Part shown: positions 37,535 to 47,804 of the stretch, in pieces
Position numbering within the stretch: the first letter of the stretch is position 1
Layout of the letters: each line of letters begins with the position of its first letter
NCBI GenBank assembly: GCA_963818885.1
Contig: CAWFTP010000004.1
Coordinates: 62,001-126,000, forward strand
Reading direction: 5' to 3'
Length of the DNA stretch: 64,000 nt
From: DATFDN01 sp963818885
GTDB lineage: Bacteria > Pseudomonadota > Alphaproteobacteria > Acetobacterales > Acetobacteraceae
Program-made: the position numbers and the translations under genes
The notes under the pieces: generated by a model
What the model was told of the DNA's origin: nothing
The model's input: the letters and a program-made list of their open reading frames with translations, nothing else
The model's database searches: none

Positions 37535-38172
37535 TCATCGGGGTCTGGCTGTCGTCGATCATGGGATTCGCCCGCACCGAAGGCCGCGCGTCGAACCCCT
37601 CGTGCCACGCGGCTAGCCGAGGATGGCCGTCCCGCCACGCCAGCTCGGCGAAACGGAAGTCGAGATAGCCGAGCGCGACACCGATCGCGATATGGCCGAT
37701 GCTGAACGGATTCGTAGCCAGCGTGTCGGCCTCGCGCTCCAGCGCGTCCACGCAGGCGACCAGCTTGCCGCGCCAGAGCGCGACATGCGGCGCCGACTGC
37801 ATCGCTTCCGGCCGCCGCCGCTCGCCGAGCCAGGGCAGCGCCACATCCAGCATCCCGTCGCCGAGGGCGAGGCGGCGCAGCGCGGTGAACCGAGCCGCGC
37901 CCTCGGGGTACAGCCGCCGGCCGCCGAGCTCGGTGTCCAGGGTACTCGCAGATCACCCGCGAATCGTACAGCACCGTGTCGTCGGGCAGCTCGAGCGTCG
38001 GGATCTTGCCGAGCGGGTTGCGGGTCATCAGCTCGAGATGCGGCGTCGTGCCGCCCGCCACCGTGCGGACAAGCCGCAGGCGCGACTCGAGGCCGAGTTC
38101 ATGCGCCACGATCATCACCTTGCGCACGTAGGGTGAGCGGGGCGACCAGTGCAGCGTCATCGTCTCGGCCAT
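37524..38172 (-). CDS. glutathione S-transferase-like protein, one-base frameshift
   Basis: The N-terminal thioredoxin-like domain reads LHWSPRSPYVRKVMIVAHEL, NPLGKIPTLELPDDTVLYDS and RVICEY. After CEY the frame breaks. Removing one of three G at plus-strand 37940-37942 restores LDTELGGRRLYPEG and the helical C-terminal domain (MLDVALPWLGERRRPEAM, FSIGHIAIGVALGYLDFRF) to TGA 37526-37524. The repaired product is about 215 residues, normal for a GST. ATG 38172 has GGAAGAGAGC ahead. Substrate unknown. A homopolymer error is the simplest explanation. Confidence 0.85.
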
Positions 38173-38231
38173 GCTCTCTTCCTCCGGTGTCGCCTGATGC
38201 TACGCTGGCCCGCCGAGGGATGGGAGGGAGC

Positions 38232-38909
38232 ATGGCGATCGACAAGCGCGTGGAGAGCGCCGCGGCGGCGCTGGCCGACGTGAGGGACGGCGCCTCCATC
38301 CTGATCTCGGGCTTCGGCGGCGCGGGCTTTCCCAACGTGCTGATCCGCGCGCTGCGCGACGCCGGGCCGCGCGATCTCACGCTGATCGTCAACTCGGCGA
38401 CGCATCGCTACTCGGTGACGCATGAGCTGATCGACGCGGGCCAGGTGCGCAAGGTGATCTGCAGCGCCGCGCGTGGCCGCGATGCCGAGCTTTCGCCGTT
38501 CGAGCGGCTGCTCAAGCAGGGCCGGATCGAGCTCGAATGCATCCCGCAGGGCACGTTCAGCGAGCGCATCCGCGCCGGCGGCGCCGGCATCCCCGCGTTC
38601 TACACGCCGGTCGGCGTCGGCACCGTCCTAGCCGAGGGGCGGGAAACACGCGAATTCGATGGCCGGCCGCATCTGCTGGAGCGTGCGATCCACGCCGATA
38701 TCTCGCTGATCCGCGCCGACCGCGCCGATCGCTATGGCAACCTGACCTTCCGCTACGCGCAGGCGAATTTCAGCCCGGCGATGGCGACCGCCGCCGACAC
38801 GACCATCGCCGAGGTGCGCGCCTTCGAGGACACGCCGCTGCCCTACACCGACATCCAGCTCTCGGGCGCCTTCGTGCGGCGTGTCGTGGCGGTGGGAGAC
38901 GCACGATGA
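38232..38909 (+). CDS. 3-oxoacid CoA-transferase subunit A (PcaI/ScoA type)
   Basis: This is the alpha subunit of a family I CoA-transferase that moves CoA between succinyl-CoA and a 3-oxoacid such as 3-oxoadipate or acetoacetate. The 225-residue protein has the CoA-binding glycine loop ILISGFGGAGFPNVLIRALR, then GRIELECIPQGTFSERIRAGGAG and GVGTVLAEGRETREFDG. It overlaps the B subunit by ATGA. In this window the likely partner process is aromatic breakdown via 3-oxoadipate, given the intradiol dioxygenase at 27326, but ketone-body use cannot be excluded. Confidence 0.9.
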   Translation: MAIDKRVESAAAALADVRDGASILISGFGGAGFPNVLIRALRDAGPRDLTLIVNSATHRYSVTHELIDAGQVRKVICSAARGRDAELSPFERLLKQGRIELECIPQGTFSERIRAGGAGIPAFYTPVGVGTVLAEGRETREFDGRPHLLERAIHADISLIRADRADRYGNLTFRYAQANFSPAMATAADTTIAEVRAFEDTPLPYTDIQLSGAFVRRVVAVGDAR

Positions 38910-39583
38910 GCAAGCTCACCCGCCAACAGATCGCCTGGCGTGCCGCCCAGGACATCGAGGACGGCTGGCTGGTCAATCTCGGCATTGGCCTGCCGGTGAT
39001 GGTGGCCGACTACCTGCCGGCGGACCGCGACGTGTTCATCCAGGCCGAGAACGGGGTGATCGGCTGCGGCCCGCTAGCGACCGAGGCCAATGCCGATCCC
39101 GACCTGGTGGACGCCGCGAGCCGGCGGATCACCCTACGCCCGGGCGCCTCCATCATCGATTCCGCCGCGTCGTTCGCGATGATCCGCGGCGGGCATATCG
39201 ATGTGACGTTGCTCGGCTCCTTCGAGGTCGCGGCGAACGGCGACATGGCGAACTGGGATTCCGGCGTGCCCGACAAGGGACCGCTGGTCGGCGGGGCAAT
39301 GGACCTCGCCGCTTGCGCCCGCGCCGTCTGGGCGGTGATGGAGCACACCACGCGCGCCGGCGCGCCACGGCTTTTGCGCTCTTGCCGCCTGAAGCTGACC
39401 GCGCCGCGCTGCGTGAAGCGGGTGTTCACCGACCTCGCGGTGATCGACGTGACGCCCGACGGCTTCCTGGTGCGCGAGATCGTCCCCAGCCTGTCGCGCA
39501 AGGAACTCGCCGCACGCACGGAGGCACCGCTCGCCTTCGCTCCCGACTGCCGCGACCTGATCGCGCCGGCGCTGAAGGCGTAG
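38906..39583 (+). CDS. 3-oxoacid CoA-transferase subunit B (PcaJ/ScoB type)
   Basis: The beta subunit carries the catalytic glutamate in the ENG motif (FIQAENGVIGCGPLA). The 225-residue protein begins MSKLTRQQIAWRAAQDIEDG and has LVNLGIGLPVMVADYL, GASIIDSAASFAMIRGGHID, LGSFEVAANGDMANW and CVKRVFTDLAVIDVTPDG, all typical. It is translated in coupling with the A subunit. It converges with ackA; only three bases separate the stop codons. Confidence 0.92.
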   Translation: MSKLTRQQIAWRAAQDIEDGWLVNLGIGLPVMVADYLPADRDVFIQAENGVIGCGPLATEANADPDLVDAASRRITLRPGASIIDSAASFAMIRGGHIDVTLLGSFEVAANGDMANWDSGVPDKGPLVGGAMDLAACARAVWAVMEHTTRAGAPRLLRSCRLKLTAPRCVKRVFTDLAVIDVTPDGFLVREIVPSLSRKELAARTEAPLAFAPDCRDLIAPALKA

Positions 39584-39586
39584 TGC

Positions 39587-40756
39587 TCAGCCGTTCAGCA
39601 CCTCCGCCGCGTGCCGCGCGACCACCAATTCCTCGTTGGTCGGGATCACCCACGCCTGCACGGGGCTCCCCTCCGCGCTGATCCGCCCGGCGCCGCGCCG
39701 GTTCGCCGCCTGATCCACTCGCAGGCCGAGCCACTCCAGCCGCGCGCACGCCGCCTCGCGGATCGGGACGGCGTGCTCGCCGATGCCGGCGGTGAACACG
39801 AGGCCATCCAAACCGCCCAGCGCGGCGGCCATCGCCCCTGTCTCGCGGGCCAGCCCGGCGACGAACAACGCTACCGCCTGCTTCGCGTGCGGATCGGCGG
39901 ACGCCAGCAGCGTCCGCATGTCGCCGGACACACCGGAGACGCCGAGCAGCCCGGAGCGGTGGTACAGCACGTCCTCCACCTGCTCCGCGCTCATCCCGCG
40001 CTCGCGGATCAGGTAGGTCACCACGCCAGGATCGAGCGCGCCGGGCCGGGTTCCCATCACCAGCCCGTCGAGGGCCGTGAAGCTCATCGTGGTATCGACG
40101 CTGTGTCCGGCGCGCATCGCACACAGGCTCGCGCCGTTGCCGAGATGCGCGACCACCACCCGCCCAGCCGCCAAATCCGCCGGCAGCGCGCCCGCGATGT
40201 ATTCGTAGGAGATCCCGTGGAACCCGTAGCGGCGAATGCCGGCCTCCGACAACGCGCGCGGCAGCGCGAGCCGCGCCGCCTCGTCCGGCATGGCGGCGTG
40301 GAACGCGGTGTCGAAGCTCGCGACCTGCGCGAGGCCGGGCCGCATCGCCCGCAGCGTGCGGATCGGCGCGAGATTGTGCGGCTGGTGCAGCGGGGCTAGT
40401 GGGGTCAGCGCATCCATCGCCCGCAGCACCTCGTCATCGACACGCGCCGGCGCAGTAAAGCGCGTCCCGCCATGCACGATGCGATGCCCCGCCGCCCGCA
40501 ACCGATCCGCCCCGAGATGACGGTCCGCGAGGTCCAACACCGCACGCAGCATCGTCTCCTGCGGCGTGGCGCGGTCCCAGTCTTGCTCGGCGATCACCGC
40601 ACCATCCGCGCCGGTCGCACGCAGATGCGGCGCGGTGCCGATGCTCTCGATCTGGCCCCGTAGCACGGCGGCAAGGCCCGACCCGCGCATCTCGAACAGC
40701 GCGAATTTCAGGCTGGACGAGCCGGCATTGAGGGAAAGGATGGCGTCAGCACTCAT
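39587..40756 (-). CDS. ackA: acetate kinase
   Basis: It interconverts acetate plus ATP and acetyl phosphate plus ADP. The 389-residue protein opens AILSLNAGSSSLKFALF. It has GHRIVHGG, FDTAFHAAMPD, RRYGFHGISYEYIAG, VAHLGNGASLCAM, the phosphate segment GVSGVSGDMRTL and LVFTAGIGEHA. No phosphotransacetylase gene is beside it. Its start overlaps the glycosyltransferase stop by ATGA and it has a GGAGAAG ribosome site, so it is coupled to eno-ftsB-glycosyltransferase, an unusual setting. Confidence 0.95.
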   Translation of the reverse strand: MSADAILSLNAGSSSLKFALFEMRGSGLAAVLRGQIESIGTAPHLRATGADGAVIAEQDWDRATPQETMLRAVLDLADRHLGADRLRAAGHRIVHGGTRFTAPARVDDEVLRAMDALTPLAPLHQPHNLAPIRTLRAMRPGLAQVASFDTAFHAAMPDEAARLALPRALSEAGIRRYGFHGISYEYIAGALPADLAAGRVVVAHLGNGASLCAMRAGHSVDTTMSFTALDGLVMGTRPGALDPGVVTYLIRERGMSAEQVEDVLYHRSGLLGVSGVSGDMRTLLASADPHAKQAVALFVAGLARETGAMAAALGGLDGLVFTAGIGEHAVPIREAACARLEWLGLRVDQAANRRGAGRISAEGSPVQAWVIPTNEELVVARHAAEVLNG

Positions 40757-41877
40757 CGCTGCTTCTCCGGGATGCCGGCCCGCAATATCGCATCCATCGC
40801 CGCCGCCTGCCGCTCCCAGCTGAACGAAGCGGCGACATGGGCACGCGCAGCGGCACCGAGCGTGCTCGCACGGGCGGGATCGCGCAGCAGAGCGACCGCC
40901 GCCCCGGCCAGCGCGGCCGCACCGTCCCGAACTAGCGATTCGTGGCCGGGCGGCAGCGTCAGCCCGTTCGCCGCGACGCGGCTCATGACAACGGGACGCG
41001 TGGAGGCCCAGGCCTCCAGCACCTTGTTCTTGATCCCCGATCCCGCCCGCATCGGCGCCAGCCCGACGCGAGTGCGGGCAAGCACGTCGTCCATGGCGGT
41101 CACATCCGCCAGCACCTCCACGCCCTGCAACGCCACGAGCGCGCGCACCGCCTGGACCGGCCGGCGCCCGGCGATCAGCAGGCGCGCCTCGGGCATCGCG
41201 GCGCGCACAAGCGGGAAGACCGCGTGCGCGGCGAACACGGCCGCGTCGACGTTGGGGTGGAAGTTCAACGACCCGGTGAAGCTCAGCACCGGGTCGGCCG
41301 CCGGGGCGGGTGCCCCGTCCGGCAGCGTGACGCCGTTCGGAACCACATGCACGCGCCGCCCGCCCATGCGGCGCAGCCACGCCGCATCGGTGTCTCCGAC
41401 GCACACAACATCCCTGAAGGCACGAAAGCAGCGTCTGGCATGGCGGACGGAGATCGCCGCCTGGCGCAGCCAATAGAGCCGCCGGCGCAATCCACGCGTC
41501 GTGCGCGCCGCGCGCCAGAACTCCAGCGCGTTGCAATCGATCAGGTCGGCGACCGCGGGCGGCGCCCTGTGAAGGCCCGGCCATACCCCCTCGGCGCCCG
41601 CGAAGACCAGCCCGCGATCGAAGCGCCGCCCCGCCAGCAGCGCCTGAAGAGCGGCGCGCAGAGGCGTCGCGTCATAGTGCCACGGGACGGTCGCGGCACC
41701 CGGCAGCGCGACCGCCAGCGCCTCGACTCCATCCGGCACCGGCCCCTCCGGTGCCAGCAGGGTGAGACTCCAATCGCGCGCCAGATGCTCCACCAGATTG
41801 GCGACGCGTAGCGTGTGCCCGTCGCGGATCGGCCAGGGCGCGAGCGGGGTGACGACCAGCAGCGATAGCTGGTTCAG
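40753..41877 (-). CDS. glycosyltransferase family 4 type protein, probable CTG start
   Basis: The C-terminal half is a GT-B donor-binding domain: VHVVPNGVTLPDG, VLSFTGSLNFHPNVDAAVFA, LLIAGRRPVQAV, LAPMRAGSGIKNKVLEAWA and RPVVMSR. The N-terminal half reads LLVVTPLAPWPIRDGHTLR, the expected opening, and extends upstream of the first ATG/GTG at 41793. The only sensible start is CTG 41877, which overlaps the ftsB stop (CTGA) and has AAGGA nine bases ahead. This gives 374 residues. Sugar donor and acceptor are unknown. Its place between ftsB and ackA is unusual. Confidence 0.8.
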   Translation of the reverse strand: MNQLSLLVVTPLAPWPIRDGHTLRVANLVEHLARDWSLTLLAPEGPVPDGVEALAVALPGAATVPWHYDATPLRAALQALLAGRRFDRGLVFAGAEGVWPGLHRAPPAVADLIDCNALEFWRAARTTRGLRRRLYWLRQAAISVRHARRCFRAFRDVVCVGDTDAAWLRRMGGRRVHVVPNGVTLPDGAPAPAADPVLSFTGSLNFHPNVDAAVFAAHAVFPLVRAAMPEARLLIAGRRPVQAVRALVALQGVEVLADVTAMDDVLARTRVGLAPMRAGSGIKNKVLEAWASTRPVVMSRVAANGLTLPPGHESLVRDGAAALAGAAVALLRDPARASTLGAAARAHVAASFSWERQAAAMDAILRAGIPEKQR

Positions 41878-42203
41878 TAGAGCTTGTCCTTGGCGGGATA
41901 CATCACCACCACATCCGCCGGGTCCGACAGGTTCAGCATCGCGCGCGCCTGCTCATCGAGCGTGTCGGCCTCGACGTGATCGGATTGGAGTCCGCTCACC
42001 CTCTGCATCCATGATTGCCGCGTCACTTCGGCATCGGTGAGGTCGGCGCGCGCCTGGGCGAGCAGCTTGGTGCGCGCCCCGAATGCCACCAGCCCGTGGT
42101 CGCCTCGGACCACGTTCCAGCCGAAATAGCCAATCAGCGCGATGAAGAAGAGCGGCGCGGCGGAGGCCCTGAGACGCCGCTTGACGGCACGTGCGATCGA
42201 CAT
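41874..42203 (-). CDS. ftsB: septum formation initiator, FtsB/DivIC family
   Basis: This small single-pass division protein links FtsL and FtsQ in the divisome. The 109-residue protein from ATG 42203 (GGAGG ribosome site) has a basic N-terminus, a membrane segment (PLFFIALIGYFGWNVV, about 16-31) and a coiled-coil periplasmic part (RTKLLAQARADLTDAEVTRQ). ARAMLNLSDPADVVV ends in the usual position. It lies 25 bp after eno, the common alphaproteobacterial order. An in-frame ATG at 42227 is possible but has no ribosome site. Confidence 0.88.
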   Translation of the reverse strand: MSIARAVKRRLRASAAPLFFIALIGYFGWNVVRGDHGLVAFGARTKLLAQARADLTDAEVTRQSWMQRVSGLQSDHVEADTLDEQARAMLNLSDPADVVVMYPAKDKLY

Positions 42204-42228
42204 CGAGCCCTCCGAATCCGGCGCCATG

Positions 42229-43503
<1,275 letters not shown>

Positions 43504-43556
43504 GGGTACGTCCGTTCCGTTGCCGGGCGGCTGCGTAACACCTCCGCCGGCCCTCG

Positions 43557-43685
43557 TCAGTACGTCGGATAGCTCCGCGGATAGGTGACCTTGCTTGGCG
43601 GGCCGGGCGGCTCCGGTGGTCCCTTCTTCCCGCAGGCCGTTAGCAGCGGGGCGAACAGGATCGCGAGGACGAGCGCGATCCTCAC
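43557..43685 (-). CDS. lptM: LptM (YifL-like) small lipoprotein
   Basis: The 42-residue protein reads MRIALVLAILFAPLLTACGK at the start. A lipobox (LTAC) is followed by the signature GKKGPPEPPGPP, which identifies LptM/YifL. LptM helps assemble the LptD LPS translocon at the outer membrane. The start is GTG 43685, overlapping the argH stop (GTGA). The argH-lptM order is the usual one. It is short enough to be missed by gene callers. A lysA gene, often next, is replaced here by eno. Confidence 0.88.
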   Translation of the reverse strand: MRIALVLAILFAPLLTACGKKGPPEPPGPPSKVTYPRSYPTY

Positions 43686-45088
43686 AGCGCGGCGAGCCAG
43701 CGTGCCGCCTGCTCGGCGACGTTCGCGGGCGCCGTGCCGCCATAGCTTGTGCGCGAGGCGACCGAGGCATCGACGCTCAGCACGTCGAATACCGATGCGG
43801 TGATGCCCGGCTCCACGCTGCGCATGTCGGCAAGCGACAGACCCGCGAGCTCGAGGCCCTTGGACTCCGCGAGCGCCACGAGCTGCCCGGTCGCGTGGTG
43901 CGCGGCGCGGAACGGCAGCTTCAGCACCCGCACCAGCCAGTCCGCGAGGTCGGTCGCGGTGGCGAACCCGCTGCTCGCGAGCGCCCGCATCCGCGCAGTG
44001 TCGGGCACCATGTCGCGTATCATCCCGGCGCTCGCGGCAAGCGACAGCGCCCAGGCGGCGGCGGCGTCGAACACCGGCTCCTTGTCCTCCTGCATGTCCT
44101 TCGCGTAGGCGAGCGGCAGACCCTTCATCACCGTGAGCAGCCCGACGAGCGCCCCCGTGATCCGCCCGGTCTTCGCGCGAACCAGCTCGGCGGCGTCGGG
44201 ATTACGCTTCTGCGGCATGATGGAGCTGCCGGTGGTGAACGCATCCGACAATCGCACGAACCCGAACGGCGCGCTCGACCAGATCACGATCTCCTCGGCG
44301 AGGCGGGAGAGGTGCATCGCCGAGATCGCAGCCGCGCTCAGGAACTCCAGCGCGAAGTCGCGGTCGGAGACCGCATCGAGCGAGTTCGCCGCCGGGCGGT
44401 CGAAGCCGAGCACGTGCGCCGTCATCTCCCGGTCGATCGGAAACGACGTGCCGGCGAGCGCCGCGGCACCCAGCGGGCACTCGTTGAGCCGGCGCCGACA
44501 ATCGGCGAGGCGCCCGCGGTCGCGCGCCAGCATCTCGACATAGGCGAGCAAATGATGCCCGAACGTCACCGGCTGCGCCGTCTGCAGATGCGTGAAGCCG
44601 GGCATCGGATCGGCCGCGTGCTCTGCCGCCCGCTCGGCGAGCGCGCGCATCGTGTCGGTGATCTGCTCGGCGAGTCCGTCGATCGCGTCGCGCACCCACA
44701 GGCGGAAATCGGTCGCGACCTGGTCGTTGCGGCTGCGCGCGGTGTGCAGCCGCTTACCGGCCTCGCCGATCCGCTCCGTCAGGCGCGCCTCGATATTCAT
44801 GTGGATGTCTTCGAGCGCATCGGAGAACGGGAACGCGCCGGTCTCGATCTCCTGGGCGATCATCGCCAATCCTTCACGGATCAGCCTCTCGTCCGCGGCG
44901 TCGATCACGCCTACCTTGGCGAGCATCGCGGCGTGCGCGAGGGATCCCCTGATGTCCTGGCGCCACAGCTTGCGGTCGAAGCCGATCGAGGCGTTGATCT
45001 CGTTCATGACGGCGGAGGGTCCGGCGGCGAACCGGCCGCCCCATTGCGCATTCGCCGCCACGTTCCGCCGCTGGTGCGTGTCGCTCAA
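43682..45088 (-). CDS. argH: argininosuccinate lyase
   Basis: It is the last step of arginine synthesis, splitting argininosuccinate into arginine and fumarate. The 468-residue protein has WGGRFAAGPSAVMNEINASI near the start, then EDIHMNIEARLTERIG, HTARSRNDQVATDFRLWV and the superfamily signature TGSSIMPQKRNPDAAE. LPLAYAKDMQEDKEPVFDA follows. The start is TTG 45088 by comparison with the family, because no nearer ATG or GTG precedes the WGGRF block. A longer in-frame extension is antisense to the TlpA gene. It is divergent from that gene with 12 bases between starts. Confidence 0.95.
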   Translation of the reverse strand: MSDTHQRRNVAANAQWGGRFAAGPSAVMNEINASIGFDRKLWRQDIRGSLAHAAMLAKVGVIDAADERLIREGLAMIAQEIETGAFPFSDALEDIHMNIEARLTERIGEAGKRLHTARSRNDQVATDFRLWVRDAIDGLAEQITDTMRALAERAAEHAADPMPGFTHLQTAQPVTFGHHLLAYVEMLARDRGRLADCRRRLNECPLGAAALAGTSFPIDREMTAHVLGFDRPAANSLDAVSDRDFALEFLSAAAISAMHLSRLAEEIVIWSSAPFGFVRLSDAFTTGSSIMPQKRNPDAAELVRAKTGRITGALVGLLTVMKGLPLAYAKDMQEDKEPVFDAAAAWALSLAASAGMIRDMVPDTARMRALASSGFATATDLADWLVRVLKLPFRAAHHATGQLVALAESKGLELAGLSLADMRSVEPGITASVFDVLSVDASVASRTSYGGTAPANVAEQAARWLAAL

Positions 45089-45100
45089 GAAAGGATGTCC

Positions 45101-45667
45101 ATGTTGCGATTGACCCGTCGGGGCCTGCTGGTGGCCGGGACCGTAGCGGCGGGGCTGGCGGGGCGCAAACCGCGCGCCGCGAAGCTGGCGAGCCTGCGAC
45201 CCATCACGCCCCCGCGCCCGGCTCCCGACGCTCCCTTCAAGACGGCGGACGGCGCCACACGCCACCTCGCCGACTATGCCGGCAAGCCGGTGCTGGTGAA
45301 TCTCTGGGCGACCTGGTGCGCGCCTTGCGTCGCCGAGATCCCCTCGCTCGCCGCCTTCGCGCGGACGCTCGCGCCGGAGGGCATCGACGTGCTGCCGATC
45401 TCGGCCGATCGCGGCGGGGCGCAAACCGTCGAGGCGTTCTACGCCGCTCACGCCATCACCGGCTTACCGGTGCTTGTCGATCCCGACATGGCGCTGATGC
45501 ACGCGTTCGGCGCGCGCGGCCTTCCGACGACCTACGTGATCGACGCCTCCGGCCGGATCGTCGGGATGGAGGAAGGCGGGATGGATTGGAGCACACCCGA
45601 AGCAGCCGACGCGCTGCACGCGCTGCTCCACACGCCGCCACCGCTCCAGCAGGCGCGCGGCGGCTAA
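45101..45667 (+). CDS. TlpA/ResA-like thiol-disulfide oxidoreductase with Tat-like leader
   Basis: The 188-residue protein begins MLRLTRRGLLVAGTVAAGLA, which looks like a twin-arginine signal. It continues with a thioredoxin fold: LVNLWATWCAPCVAEIPSLA has the WCxxC site (C73, C76), and GLPTTYVIDASGRIVGME carries the cis-proline loop. It probably reduces or handles disulfides in the periplasm, for instance in cytochrome c maturation or copper handling. ATG 45101 follows AAAGGA. It converges with DsbD; the stop codons overlap (CTAA), a hint that the two genes are functionally tied. Confidence 0.88.
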   Translation: MLRLTRRGLLVAGTVAAGLAGRKPRAAKLASLRPITPPRPAPDAPFKTADGATRHLADYAGKPVLVNLWATWCAPCVAEIPSLAAFARTLAPEGIDVLPISADRGGAQTVEAFYAAHAITGLPVLVDPDMALMHAFGARGLPTTYVIDASGRIVGMEEGGMDWSTPEAADALHALLHTPPPLQQARGG

Positions 45668-47664
45668 CCCGCGCCGATCGTCGCCAGCACCGTTCCCGCC
45701 GTCAGCACCTGCGGCAGGGTCACGGGGGAGACCGCGTGCGTGGGGTAGAAGAGATAGAGCGGCACACCGTCGCGGCCGTGCTCGCGCAGGAAGTCGGTCA
45801 GCGCCGGGTCCTGGCGCGTCCAATCGCCCTTGAGATACGCGACGTCGCGTGCCGCGAAGGCGCGTCGCACCGCGCCGGTGTCGAGCGCCACTCGCTCATT
45901 CACCAGGCAGGTCACACACCAAGCCGCCGTCACGTCGACGAAGACCGGCCGGCCCTCGGCGCGCAGCGCGGCAAGGCGGCCCGGCGTGAAAGCCTCGGTC
46001 CCATCCGCGACCGGCACCGGTGCGGGGGGCGCCCCCTGCACCCGCGGCAGAAGCGCCAGCGCCCCCGCCGTCGCAACAACGGCGAGTCCCGCGCCGATCC
46101 GGCGCACCCGTACCCGCCCGTCCTGCGTCGCGCCCAACACCCAGGCGGCGGCGCCTACCAGCACCACCCCCGCGAGCCCCGCCAGCATGCCGCCCGCCCC
46201 CGCCTCCTGGCTCAACACCCAGATCAGCCAGGCCGCCGTCGCATACATCGGGAAGGCAAGTACATTGCGCAGCCATTCCATCCACCGCCCTGGCCGCGGC
46301 AGACGCCGGGCTAGTCCCGGAACCGACGCGAGCACCAGGAATGGCGCGGCCAGCCCGAGCCCCATGGCGAGGAAGATCGCCATGCCCATCGCGACCGAGG
46401 CGGCAAGCGCGCCCGCGACAGCGCCCGCCATGAATGGCGCCGTGCAGGGGGTGGCCACCAGCACCGCGAGCAGCCCGGTGGCGAAGCTCCCTAGGTGGCC
46501 GCCGCGTTCGGCTACCGCCTGCCCGACACCCGCAAACGCGCCGGCGCCGACCCGGAACACCCCGGATAGGTTGAGCCCGATCGCCAGCATCACCCAGGCC
46601 GTCGCGGCGACGAAGGCGGGGGAGGCGAATTGGAAACCCCATCCGCCGCGCGCCAGCATCAGCGCCCCGCCAAGGGCGGCGAACGCGAGCAGGATGCCCG
46701 CCGCGTAGCTCCAGGCATGCGCCCGCACGCCCCGCGCAAGCCCGATCGCCTTCAGCGCCAGCACCGGGAACACGCACGGCATCAGGTTGAGGATCAGCCC
46801 GCCGAGGAACGCGAACCCGATCAGCCGCCATGGCGCCTCGATCGGCGCGAAGGCGGACGGCACCGCACTCGGACCCGCGTCGATCACGACGTTGCTCGCT
46901 ACTCCTGCGCGGTCGCGCACCGCCAGGACGCCGCTGAGCCGCCCGTTGGGCTTGAACCCCTTGGCGAGCGTCAACCGCAAGGCCAGTGCGCCCGGCACCA
47001 CGCGCAAGGGCTGCGGCGCCGCGTCATCGATCTCGCCTGCTGCGTCGGGCAGGAACACCGCCTCGGCTATCGTCCCGGGGCCGAGCTCCGGTCCTTCGAC
47101 CGACAGCGTGCCGTCAGGCGCGAGCCGCGCCGTCCAGGGCGATGCCCGCGGGATGCGCGCTGCCGCCGCGGCGAACAACGGCGCCTGGGCCGACGGCGCC
47201 GGATGGCCCTCCGCCAAGCTGAGGCGGAAATCTGCCTGCTGCGGGATGCAGATATCCTTGCACACCAGCCAGTCGGCGACGGCATCAACCGCAAGGCCGG
47301 CCCCGGGCGTCACCGTGACCGGCAGCAACACTTCGCCCGTATAGGCATAGGTCAGCAGTGACCCCTCACGCAGTGGCTGCGGCGTCGGCCATTGCAGCGC
47401 TCCGGCCCTCGCCCCCGTCGGCAAGCCCAGGCGCAGCGACACCGGCGCACCGGCGGCGCCCGGGTTCTTCCAGTACGTGTGCCAGCCAGACGCGAGGCGG
47501 ATCAGCAGCCCGAGTCGCATCGGGACGCCGGCCGCCACGGCGTCCGTGTCGGAGACCAGCGACACCGTCGCGTGCGGCAGCACCGCGGGCGCGCTCTCCG
47601 CCGCCAAGGCCGGCGCGGTGCCAATCAGCGACAGCAGCACAGCGAGGAGCCTGATCATCGGCAC
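45664..47664 (-). CDS. dsbD: DsbD/ScsB-type thiol:disulfide interchange protein
   Basis: It carries electrons from cytosolic thioredoxin across the inner membrane to periplasmic partners. The 666-residue protein has a signal peptide (LLAVLLSLIGTAPALA) and a DsbC-like N-terminal domain with a CKDIC pair (LVCKDICIPQQADF). The eight-helix DsbD core has its two cysteines in NLMPCVFPVLALK and VATPCTAPFM. A C-terminal thioredoxin domain carries CVTC (VDVTAAWCVTCLVNE). The domain order and long N-terminal part match ScsB-like proteins, often linked to copper tolerance. Start 47664 or 47658. It ends across the stop of the TlpA-like gene. Confidence 0.92.
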   Translation of the reverse strand: MPMIRLLAVLLSLIGTAPALAAESAPAVLPHATVSLVSDTDAVAAGVPMRLGLLIRLASGWHTYWKNPGAAGAPVSLRLGLPTGARAGALQWPTPQPLREGSLLTYAYTGEVLLPVTVTPGAGLAVDAVADWLVCKDICIPQQADFRLSLAEGHPAPSAQAPLFAAAAARIPRASPWTARLAPDGTLSVEGPELGPGTIAEAVFLPDAAGEIDDAAPQPLRVVPGALALRLTLAKGFKPNGRLSGVLAVRDRAGVASNVVIDAGPSAVPSAFAPIEAPWRLIGFAFLGGLILNLMPCVFPVLALKAIGLARGVRAHAWSYAAGILLAFAALGGALMLARGGWGFQFASPAFVAATAWVMLAIGLNLSGVFRVGAGAFAGVGQAVAERGGHLGSFATGLLAVLVATPCTAPFMAGAVAGALAASVAMGMAIFLAMGLGLAAPFLVLASVPGLARRLPRPGRWMEWLRNVLAFPMYATAAWLIWVLSQEAGAGGMLAGLAGVVLVGAAAWVLGATQDGRVRVRRIGAGLAVVATAGALALLPRVQGAPPAPVPVADGTEAFTPGRLAALRAEGRPVFVDVTAAWCVTCLVNERVALDTGAVRRAFAARDVAYLKGDWTRQDPALTDFLREHGRDGVPLYLFYPTHAVSPVTLPQVLTAGTVLATIGAG

Positions 47665-47804
47665 GCTTCATGCCACATCAGCAGAGGAACGCACAGGAAC
47701 GCATGGTGACGAAAGGCTAATGGAGCGATTCTTGTTGTGCCTGGTTCGCCATGCCATGTCATGACATCGCCGTCAGGCAAACCACGCGCGGAGCATATTC
47801 CGGG

